From Patiria miniata (taxonomy: Eukaryota > Echinodermata > Asteroidea > Valvatida > Asterinidae): a stretch of DNA of 64,000 nt. Shown here piece by piece: positions 12,001-24,000 of this stretch. The stretch lies in contig NW_024037055.1 of assembly GCF_015706575.1 (NCBI RefSeq), forward strand, positions 14,236,262 to 14,300,261. The letters are read 5' to 3'. The translations under genes were made by a program, and so were the position numbers. The notes under the pieces were generated by a model. The model had not been told where the DNA came from and ran no database searches. It saw nothing but the letters and a program-made list of their open reading frames with translations. The first letter of the stretch is position 1; each line of letters starts with the position of its first letter.

Positions 12001-15000
12001 TTGGTTGCTTTCATAAATTGTTGACGTTCCTTACGCCGACGCCCAACTGGAGTGCCGCCAGTAAATGGAGGGTTCTTTGCTGGTGAACAGGGATGATAAT
12101 ATCTCAGCCAATTAAATGAGCCGGTTCCCGGCGAATAATTACGCCATTGGTTGCTTTCATAAATTGTTGACGTTCCTTACGCCGACGCTCAACTGGAGTG
12201 CCGCCAGTAAATGGAGGGCTCTTTGCTGGTGAACAGTGATGATAATATCAGCCAATTAAATGAGCCGGTTCCCGGCAAATAAATCCGCCATTGGTTGCTT
12301 TCATATAGGACGTTCCTTACACCGACGCTCAACCGGAGTGATTGCCAATCACGTTGTAATTCGAGCCACGGGAGCGTGACCATTGTCTCATTCCAACCCG
12401 GTTGCCTAGAAATACTGTTGCTAGGGAGGCTCCCTGCGATGTCGGGACTGCCAGTTGCGTAGCCAGAAATCTTGTTTAAGAGACAGAGGATGTGACTATT
12501 ATACTCGCAGCCTGCAGCTGCTCGAGAATGCTGCCGCTTTCCATTTCCGTTGTTCTATGAAAGGTGTGTTTTTTTTAAAGAAACTCGGAGCTAAACAAAA
12601 AAATGCAAATATCTTCCTCAGGCGTTGAGATTTATTTTAATTAAGTTACACCTGATTTGACAACACTTGCAGACGATTCAGTTTCTTCTTTATTTATTTA
12701 GATTACGGACTTACTTAAAAACAGCAGGGTGTCGAAGAAGAAAAAAAAGTAATCCTACTTTAAGGTTTATTATGGCCAGACAATACGTTTACCAGCAAAA
12801 AGTTTAGTATCATGTTAAAGATGAAGCTTTGTACTTTTTAATGATACCTTGGCTTACATTCCAGGATCACGCATCACGGAGCACCATTGTCTTGAATTTG
12901 TGGTTCAAAAATGCAGTTGGTTTTACGTCAGACCATAAAGCGAAATTGACATCGTGTATGCGCTGCCAGGCCAGGCTGGTCATCAGTCTGCTCCCTTACA
13001 TATTGTGATAATTCATTACTAATTTATTAAAAGCGTTTAGAGGTTCCAGATACAATGACCATCGCTCCCTCAGTCTGGCTTCCAGCTGACGCACAATTAC
13101 AAAATTACAACACCGTCTGTAAATTGTGCCCGACTTAATTTAGTGGAAAATATATGAATGCCCAGAGAGGCAACATAACCCTATGTAAAAACACGTTAAA
13201 ATTGTGCATGCAGAAGCAGGATTCCAGCAAACCAGTAGGTTTGGCGGTTATGAGACATCATCTTACATTGAAAAAAGAAAATCATTTTGCCGAAGAGCAT
13301 TTGTTTTGCCTCATCTATACTTCGAGAGGTTTTGCCTTGTGGGGCCTAGTACTTCTCCTCTTAATCGTCAAAGACTTTCCTCATGGATGCAACAGGAGAA
13401 GCATGCTGCCGACTCTTTGTGAAAGAAGAGATACACTGTTATCATCTGGCTGTCAGCGATTACTCGAGAGGTTTTATTTTTTTCAGAACAGTAATATTTT
13501 GAAAGATATACTGGCCATTTTCTCACCGGCCAAGATTTCATTCCTCGTTTGAATAAAAAATCGTAACTTGTCATTAAAGCACAACGTGTTTCAATTGATG
13601 TGTTCGAATTTTCGGAAAAATGGAAGGAGATTACGCCCCGCCCCCCCCCCCCCCCCCCCCCAACCACCGACAGTTTCGCCAGTTAGTATATTTTGTCCCT
13701 ATCTCTGCGGTGAATTTATCCCTAGAGCATTCTGTTCCCCTGCAGGAAGCGTGAAATTTCAAGTCTTGATTGCAGACTCTTTCTTTCGTCGCTATCCATG
13801 TAGATGCTTGCTTCCTTCAAAATAATTGGATATTTTTTTTCTGCGGATTATTTTATCTTTTGTCAGGTATTTTTCCTTCCTCGTGAAATAGCTTTTCATT
13901 GCTCATCTTTTTATCATAATTTGGACATTCGTAGGTCTTTATTCAGTCAGATATTTTACTTACGACTTTCGAGGACCTTACATATCCACTTTATTGTGTC
14001 TAGAAACTGAAAGGAAGGGTGAACAGCAAAGGGGGCTTTCTGAGGTTTATGCCCCATAGCCTACTACATGTACATTAATATACATGTATATGTACGTGTC
14101 ATGTACAAAACTCCTTCTTTCATTACCACACGGAATTATGACACAGATGAAAGTCTGGATGGCCATTTACACATTGAAATCTACGCACTACGTTCTGTGT
14201 GACCTGCGCGCGCGCGGCACGCGCAAACATTCTTTTTTATCGATCGGTTTACATTTCTGTGCCGCACACATGGCCACACACATTGATATAATCTAATGGA
14301 GATCAACTAATACGCATACGATCAACGGCCACACAGTATGAACACGCAGAGCGCATACGTTTGGGTTTTGTACATGTTTAACGCATATAAGGTACACGTA
14401 CGTTGTACTGAGAAACAACACTCAGACATTTTATAATTTACGCTGCCCCATGTGTTTACTGGGAGGCCGTCAGGATAATGTCTTAGCCTATAGAGTTATG
14501 AAACTCCGATTTATAGCTTCATGGTCTTACTATGATTTTATTACGGAAACAAAGGATGGCGGGTGATTTGATTATTAATTGCATTGTTCTGTAGTAGTCC
14601 GTACATTTCAGTGTTTTAATTTGCTACTTGAATAACCCAATTTATGCTAAATTATTATTCGCGTGTTGTGTGTAGTAAGACCGCATTATTTACTTGGTTA
14701 CTGCCAGGAGTAGGTGTTGAACTCCATGACTTTAACTGCCCTAGCAGGATCTCAATGTGCACAGTGAGAAATTAAAGCGGTGCCAGTGCAGCAGTCACAA
14801 CCAAAAAATTCGATTGTGTTATCATTTTGGAACATGCTTTTTTGAATAAGAGACTGTCCACATCGATGTCGGCCCCGCCAGAATCAAGCAATGATCTATT
14901 GTGTGCAGTACACTTATTATTTTTAAAATACCGGAGATGAAATACTTAAAAAATAATAAACCTAGAAACTCTGGATGTAATTCGTAAAATTGTTGAGTTC

Positions 15001-18000
15001 CTGGTTTTAATGGGCTCATGTCAATTAAAATATTTTCTCCTTCAAACACTAGCACTAGACATAAATTATGTTACATTAACCCCTCCAAATTATTTAGTGT
15101 TTCTGTACGGTATGCAGACCTGCCAACCTGTGAGATAACAAAACTGTATTCTGAAACTCAAAAACCTGTATTTTTCCTTAAAAACCTGGATTTTTTTGTT
15201 TTAATGCACAAACGAGCTTACAAAGGTTTAATGTTGCTGCAATTCCACGTGGTGTGAGGATTTTAGAAATACCTAATTTAAAAAAATTGAGCAGAGCTTT
15301 GCTGTATTCAGGGACTTTAAAAAAAAAGGGCCCGCTGAAACTAAGTCATAAGGTAATAGGTAATAGCCTAGGCAACATAAAAAAATAATTTTCAAATTCA
15401 ATTCAAGGAATTCAATTCCATTCAAAATTCAATTCAATTCTATTCACAACTGACTCTATGATATATCGAAGTAAACTTAGTTAAGACCTTTCTCAGTTAG
15501 TTGGATTACGGATTTGGTTCCCCGGGTCGGGCGGTGAGAGGGAATTTATAAATAAAAAAAAAAATCAACGCCCTTTACAGCGCGCCCGTAATAGTGCGCC
15601 CAGTTTTCGGACACAGTATTCGTGTTCGAACAAAACGTCGTCATTCAGTTTCACTGCACGAGTTTATCACATTAAAAGTACATAAATAATGAAAGAGAAA
15701 GTCTGCAGACTAAGCAAACTGTCATTATTTATCTTGTTCCAAACTATGTTTGCTTAAAAAAAAAGTCGTCGCTTCAATACCTGTCATCGAAAAGTACGCG
15801 AGCATTAAGCTGTCGATGCATACTCCGATACGGTCGCATGGTCGGTGCAGCTGGTACCCGGCCCGTTAGGCCCAAGATATATTTGTTGACAGGAACCAGT
15901 GCACAAACGTAAAACACGTTGCTGCGAGCATGCTACATCCTGATAAATAAGGGCGCCAGCGTGGTGGGGCGGCCGTACTCAATCAACGATCAGGGCATGT
16001 GGAAATGTACGGACTACGGTGATTTCTTTCTCTATTTTTTCCACTAGACGCCAGGATTCCAGTTTAAAAGTGAATCAAAAGCTTGTGGTTACTAGGGAGG
16101 CATTTTTTGAGGAATTCTTTTTTGGGGGGCGGCGATTTTTCAAAATTATTTCCCCCGACGTTATATGCCCCTTAACGTTACAACTTATTTTAAAAATGCC
16201 CTAATCCACCTAAAACTGTATGGCGAGTAAACTTCAGTAAAAACTCACAAAACCAATATCATATGATCCACTATGACCGATGCTAATATCGGAAATACAC
16301 AACGTACACCGTGCGTAATTCTCTCCTCTCTGGGACGGCTGGATGAAATCCCATTTCTCGGTGTACTCTTTTTTGTACAGTTGCTTCCTTTTAATATCTT
16401 TTTTGGAGGTCGAAGCCATTTTATTTCACGCCAGTGCTGCTTTCGAATTCCACGCTCAATTATCCTCAGCTAGCTAGTTGCACATGGTATGCGCAGTATA
16501 TGCCTAGCGCTTTTGTATGCAACGATCCGATTGGTTAATACGCCCGGTCCATGCGTTTGTTTACATCCCATGCACCAATCACAGACACCCTAGCTTACTT
16601 GATCACGATGTCGAGCCTCGTGTCTCAACATAGTCTACGTTCGCAGCCGTTTTTTTCTTCTTGCGCACTCTTCACTCGCAGCCGAACTAGGATTTTTTTT
16701 GGTGTGTCAAAATGGTCAAAACCCGTATTTTATGGAGAAAAAACGTACGGCCGTATTTTCAATAAATTCCCGTATTAAATACGGCAAAACCGTACTGGTT
16801 GGCAGGTCTGGGTATGAGATTCGTTACAGGGGAAAGAGGCCTTTTAAATTATTTCGAATTATTTTATCTCTCGAATATATTGCTCGTTAACTGAATGGTC
16901 GTTGCCAATTCATATTTCGTCCCAAACGAGAAAAACAAAACGTAAATCATAGTAACATTTCCCCGTGAAAATCTATTGGAATGTTTTTATAGTTCAGAAA
17001 ATTAAGATTTAAAGTATACATTCCCCGTTTTCATTAAAAACAATTGTAGAACCAGGAATAAATTCCATTATATTTAACCTCTGGAATTTATTCCATGTCC
17101 GTGAACTACAGTTCAGGATTTTATACTACATGTTCCTCGATTTAGTCTTACCTATTTAATATTCTTACCTCGTAATGATCATTATGTGGGTATGATGCAC
17201 TTTTCAGCTTCGGGCGGGAACAATCTGCTATAATATTGCCAAGAATTGCAGTTGTGCATTATTATAAACTCTTTGTTAGATACAAGAACAACCAGACATG
17301 GATAGTATTAAATTTCCCCGTGGAATATGCTGGGAACGTGTTTATGAGTTCTGTAAAATTTAAAGTTTTTAAATTAAAGCGATGGAACATTAATGGTATA
17401 GGCATTAATTGTATCTCCATAATTTATCCGTTGTCTTGTTGAGGTCTTTAAACAAAAGGGCTGGTTATACAATGTTTTTTTTTCTTAAAGTGTCTAGAAA
17501 GCCATATAATATGTGGTAAATAACCCCTAAAATTTATTTGGAATATTTTACTGCAGTGGATTATTATTTTTTTTTCAAGACACAATTTCCTACGAGCTGA
17601 GAAAAAAAAATGCGTTTTGTAAATTTTACTTACTTTGAAATGTAAGGCGGTCTTTGAGATTAAATACAGGTTGAAATATGGTTTGGGCCAAGAGAGCCCG
17701 AATAAGTCCATCTGGGGAAAAAATGTAAGAGTGTCTTTCAAATAAATTCTTTCTCGAAAACCTTCACCCATCACGACCAAATTAGACCGTAAGACGATCT
17801 CTGGAATTTTCGGTCAGAAGGAGTCCGCCCTTTACCTTTGTCCGCTACAGAATTCCAAGTCAGCTTGCGCAAACTGCCTACTGGTTAAATTGTTCCGCTT
17901 CAAGACAGACCATACGTCTGAGCGCGTCCCGCTGTTTGATATAAATCGCTATAAGTCTTTCCCGGCCCAGACACTCCACCAATCAGAATCCTTTGGAAGA

Positions 18001-21000
18001 CAACCGTCGTTATCGAACAACCAATAAGAGCCTCGATGTGTAGTTCTCGAACAACAGGAATTAATCAAAGGAAACCGACCAAGGTTTGATAGGGGCGGTG
18101 TATAGCTTTGACTTTTTAAGAACTATTTTATAAAACCGTTTATATTTGTATTGAGCCTTAGAATATAATTCTTGTCAACTAAATGGTTGTGGGCAATATT
18201 CACATTTCATCATGAACAAGAAAAACAGAGAACTCCCTTTGAAATCCATTGGGAAAATATGTAGGAGATCAGAAAAGCAACATTGAAACTCCCCCTTGCC
18301 ATTTTTTGTTTAAAAACAAGGGAATCAGAAAAAGGTCAATTAAATTAACCACTGGAATTTATTCTGTTCTGGGGTAAATTTATAAAAGGTTCAGGATTTA
18401 TCTTTGTTTTTCATAGTACATTCATCATAGTACACAGTATCTTGATTTATTCTTACGTATTTATTCTCACCTCGTAATATGTGGGTAAAGTAAAGATTTT
18501 CTTTAAGGCCTGTAATTTATTTCCATGGATATATAGATCACTTGTTTATATTTGATACATGAAAACCCAGACATAAATCGTATAAAATTTCCCCCTGGAA
18601 TCTGTCGTGAATGAGTTTGGGAGTTCCGTAAATTTAATTGACTAAGGTTTTTTTTTAGATTGTCTAAATTGATAAACCGTAAACTACTCAATAAATTAAT
18701 CACCAAAATCTATTCGTTGAGTTTTTGAGGTCTTTAAATGAATGGGCTGGTAAAATAATTTAACTTTTTCTCTATGTGAAAGCGAGAAAAAAATGTGTTT
18801 GGAAATTATTAAGGTCATTTTGGAATTGATGGGGTAGTGGATTTTTTAAAATTAATTTTCAAATACAATTTCCTACAAGTGGACAAAGAACAAACGTATG
18901 AAGTTATTTTGAATATGTTAGGCCCTGTTTCTTGGGATTAACAGGTTGAATAAGGGTTTTGGGCCAAAAGGCGAATTCATCCGGGGAATAAAATTACGAG
19001 TATCTTTTAAATAAATTCCTTTGGGGCAAAGCTTGGGCTTCCAGTCAATGATTGACAGCCGACTTGCATTTGTAATACAGTGTATCTTTTTCGGAGATAA
19101 GAAGTAGGCCAGGGGAAATTCTTTTGAGGCGGCGCTAAAAGAGACCAAATGGCGCGCGAGAATTGATCTTTTAAACCCATTGGATGACGATCTTGTCACT
19201 GGGGCATTGGTTTTGCCGGGACTTGGGGTTTGCTGAAAACATGCGAAGCTGTGCTCGGTTGATTGTACTGGCGATCAAATGCTACTACACACGAAACCAT
19301 CACCCTGCGGTTACCGTCTGAGGTGTGCCCTGTAACAAAACACTGACAACGAACAATAAAATCAGGAACCTATGAAAGTCAGAATTCTAAAATAAACAGC
19401 TTTTGTTTTTAATTTTAACGCTGTCTTTGTGACATGATTTTGGCAATAAGTATTACTATCATCCAAGACTCCCAAGTACTTAAAGACACTTTCTTTTTTC
19501 CCAAGGTAATATGATCAATGCCGACTTCAACATTCTCAGTGCGAGCAAGTTTACGAGCTGTTCCAAGTTAGGCCTATGTACATGTATTGCGCTTGGAGAT
19601 ACATGTATTCCGTTTGTTACACTTGAGCCAGGAGTTAACTCGGCCACGTTCGGTGTTCAAAAGAAAAAGAAAACGTTTCCTGGTTTAGGCAAAAGTTTGT
19701 AAAAACTGTCACGGCGATGATGTGTCAGACGAAAAGAAAAATTATAGTCCTACAGTGTAACTAACTACATTGTATAAGATCATAAAAAAATCATATTAAA
19801 CACGTTGGCGAATTAAAGAAAAACAGCGAAAAAAAATTGGAGAAAACAAAAACAAATTTGAAACATCCAAATTAGAACACCAATCAACCCGGATAAAAAT
19901 TCTAAGAGCAAAACAGTCTAAAGGCAATTAAATTCAAAACAATGGCATAAAATGGACAAGAAAAATACCACCACAGGAGAAAGAAAATTACATTTACTGG
20001 AACCTTCTTGTTTTCCTACAGGTGCTTTTCATATAACTTTCCACAGGAAAAACGTGTGAAACACTGTACTTGATAACTGGGTTCCTGAAATGAAGTGTAC
20101 ATGTAGTGCCCTACACACCCCATATTTAAAGAAATCATATTAACGCCACAACAGTTATATTCAAGAGTGAATTTTCCCCCAGAAATACCTACCCATTTAT
20201 TGATCATGAATCCCGTTCTTCAGGTAATTACAGTGGCGAAAAAAAAAATAGAACCGGGGTAAATTAAATAAATCAAAAGTAATAAATGTACATGTATCAG
20301 GTTATATAAATCAGGCATGCAACTGGGAAATCACAAAAGAAAGAGGAAATTCAAATTTTTCACAGACTTTGTACAGTGTTTTTCTGTGTTCAATGGCACA
20401 CATGGGAAGTAAAAAAAAAAGGAGGAAATCAGCTGATCTGAGGAAAAGTTGCATGCCTGATAAATGGCGTATAGGTTTTTGCAGGCGAATCACAATAAAC
20501 TGATTTAAGTAAGCCCTTCGCAATTTTTGTTACGCCAGCCACTGTTGCAAATTGTGCACAGAGTACTCAGAGCTGAGGGAACTGGCGTTTCGTCGATCCT
20601 GCAATGTGAGTTAAAGCTACGGAGTTTAACACCTCCGGTAAGTACTAGTATTGCAAGTGTTAAATTCGAATGCGATCTCCAACTCCGGACAGCACTGACG
20701 CCAATGTTTTAACGTAAATTGGGTCATTCATATGGCAAGGTAAAACACTTTGAAAATGTGCAGAACAATAAATTAACAAACAAATCACCCGCCGTCTTTT
20801 GGTTTCCAGACTAAAATCTGAGTAAGACATGCTGACGGCTTCCCCCAGTGAATTAAAACTAAAAACACATAGCGCAGTGCAATAAATTGTCCAAGCGCTG
20901 TCGTTACAGTTCACAGTACACAAATGTACATATAAGCCGGTACCACACACGCGCGCACCGTCCTAGTGCGTACTGATTTTGGCACAGTTTTTACCGCGTG

Positions 21001-24000
21001 GCCCAGAAATGTAATACATTTGAGAAACCATCAACACAACACACAAAATGTCTGCGTGGTTAGCGCGCGGATCACGCCGCACGTTGTGCATAGATTTCAA
21101 TATGAACACGGCAGTACATGTTGAGTCACTGTGGTTCATTGCAATATGCACAAAGAATTTTGAAAATGCATATTGTTGTGATGGTTATTCGACGGACATG
21201 ACAGAAATGGCAAAATGAAGGAAAGAAGTATTATTCCGAAGAACGAAATGAGTCTTTGTTCGGGACTGGACATTTCAAGTTTCCTGCATGGGAATAGAAT
21301 ATTTGGGACATAAATTCTCTGAAGAGATAGGGAACAGAATATTCTATACCGAGAAAAACTAGGCGGGAAAAATATTCTCGCAAACCAGGAAAACACTATT
21401 ATAACATGAGGGGGAAAGATCTCTTCGGACCCATATACGAAAAAAATGATGCTGTGGTAAAGTTGCAAGTTTTCATTCATGTTTTTATTCAAAGAGGAAT
21501 ATGAACAGAGCCAGTTAAAAAAGGGCCAGTATCTTTCATAATAATCTGCTCTGGAGAATAAAAAAAAACACTTCCCAAAGAATGATTGACAGCCAACTAA
21601 TAGCAGTGTCGTCGGCAGCATGCCTCTGTTGTCCAATTGACTTCTCGAATTACATCCGTGTAGAGTTTCTTTGTTGACTAAGGGTCATGGTCTGCAGCCA
21701 ATTAAAGTAGGAATTTGTGAGATGGCAAGATGTGATTGGTCGTCGTTTGTCGTTCTGACATTCAGCTTCGTTCCACTTGTGTTTGATTGGACGGCAGTAC
21801 TGCCTTGGGAAGTATTCTTTCATAGAACTTGAGAAGGAGCCGACTTTTTTTTACTGGGCGGGAATTTTTAAGGTGTAAAAACTTGTGCCTCCTTGAGTTG
21901 ACATCATTCAGCCGCCAACTTGCGGGAAATTAACGGCGCAAAGACGGCCGTCCCAGGCGCAAAGCCCAGCCGGTATTCCGGGGCGGTGTGCGGTCTGTCT
22001 TCCCCGGCCCCACGCGTGGGATAGTTTTCCCCGCGCGTGGAGCCGTGCGTGGAGCCACGCGTGGGACAAAGCGCCAAATCTGTTCCCGCATATTTTTCCC
22101 GCGCGTGATTATCGCGTGGAGCCGCTCTCCGTCTTTCTGTCAGTGCCCATGTGAAAAACACTGCGGCGTACACGCGAAAACCACGCGTGATTAGCGCGAT
22201 AAACACGCGCTAAACCTAGCTAGTGATAAAATGTAAATAGCGTGGTATGCGTGTTATCGCAGGAGTCTAAATTCTTTCGCTCCACACTGTACATGGGTTG
22301 GAATCCTGACCAAGGAGACATGGTGCTTGTGCTCCTGAGCAAGGCACTTTACCATTATTGCTTCCGTCCTTCGGATGGGACGTAAAGCCGTAGGTCCCGT
22401 GTGCTGTGTAATGCACGTTAAGGAACCCAGTAACACTTATCGCTAAGAGAAGGGGTTTGCCCCGGTGTTTCTGGCAGTGGCTGCAATATGCGCCACAGCA
22501 CCTTGTTAACCCTTATAAGGTGCTACATAATGGTTCTCATATTTCTCATGTACTTCATTACCTGTCTCTAATAATAGACATAATTTCCAGCGCCTTGAGT
22601 ACCTAATTGTTGGTAGATACGTGCGCTATATAACACTTCGGTATTATTATTATTATTATTAAGCCCAACTTTTCTTGCTAGCCTGAAACTATGCTAATGC
22701 TGTTGGTGCAAAGATTTCTGCAAAACTTGACAATTTCTTTTTTTTTTGCCTTCGGTAATAAGTGTCATGAAATTGGGTTGTGGTATAAAAAAGCAGGACG
22801 TAGTTGATACCATTGAGTGACGGCGTAGTGAAGTCCAGCAGAGACGTCAGAGCCACGTGTTCCACTACGTCCTCCAATGCAAAGCAATGCCTGGCGATCA
22901 AGATGGCGGCAAAGACCGCGACCGAGTCATGGATGGACAGATCATTCACCTGTCAAAAAGCAATTAAATATCTCATTTTTTTCTTTTCAAACCAAAAGCT
23001 ACTAATCCTTCATCCTGGATTGTGTTTCAGGCTGTAGTTGTTTCAATCCTGTTCACAACAACCAATGAAAAATGACACCAGTGAAAGGTTTATCACTGGG
23101 CCCAAGTTATGCACCTGCTAAACAGAATACAGGGTGTCCCCCAAAAAGCTACAGCTATACAGCACGTCCCAAAATACTCGCAACATTTTTTTGTGAGGCT
23201 CTAGCGTCGCCACAGAAACACGTACCGCCATTATAGTTATATCATTTTAAAGCTTGGAATCTGAACTTTATCCCTGGTCAGTATTGGTTTGATTTTCAAA
23301 AGGGTTTTAGAATTATTCGTGTTTAAATAAAAGCATGTCGAAAATAAACTCAACCGATTTCAAGGAAAATCAATCATTTTTTCTAATGTGGAAATGCTTC
23401 ATGTTCATGATGTGACGATCTCATTGCCCTTTAATTTCTGTGTTTCTGTTTGTTTTCGATCCACGTAGACTACACCTTAAATAAATTCACAATTATTTTC
23501 TTCCTTTCGAGTTCAATGTGTGTTTAATATACATGTATATCAACTGTTTTTGTTTGTTTTTTAATTTCAACAGCTTGTTGACTCAAGTTTGCTTCTGATG
23601 TACCGCATCATCGATTTCCCTTGGAATCGGTTGAGTTTGTTTTTGACATGCCTTTATTTGAACAGGAATAATTTTAAAACCATTTTAGATATCAAACAAA
23701 TACTCGCTAGGGATAAACTTAAATTCCAAGCTTTAAAATTGTATAAAAATAATGGCGGTGCGTGTTTCCGCACCCACCCTAAAGCTTTGCAAAAAAAAGA
23801 TGCAGGTTTTTTGGGAAGCACCGTATAGTGAAGGTAGCAATTGAAAGACTAACTCAAATAAAGATTATGACTCAAGCTTTTGTAGGAGCTGATGAAGTAG
23901 CAGTAGCTATGCAAGTTCATGCCATAATCTTAATTTTACATCTTTGCCTTAAATAGTAACAAAGGGATAATACTGAACAAGCTTTGTACTTAACAACCAT

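Larger units (their letters stand above)
8613..22289. mobile_element. 13,677-bp DNA element with ~1.07-kb near-identical TIRs, TA target duplication
   Basis: The ends are CAGTGTGGAGCG and its complement. TA flanks both ends (8611-8612 and 22290-22291), and the element splits a SINE. The outer arms 8613-9680 and 21221-22289 differ by one substitution and one T-run indel in the parts I compared. A more diverged inner inverted homology follows: about 13340-14490 against 20810-21220 plus the TIR. Inside are partial TIR copies, a 5 x 146-bp tandem array, a nested 1.7-kb element with a BED-finger-like fragment, a MITE, and no intact transposase. TA target and a CAGTG start recall Tc1/mariner-type or other TA-targeting elements, but the size and arm length are atypical. 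Confidence 0.92.

Noticed and set aside
11619..12340. CRISPR-like spaced repeats
   Set aside because: The repeats are contiguous 146-bp units without spacers, in an animal genome.
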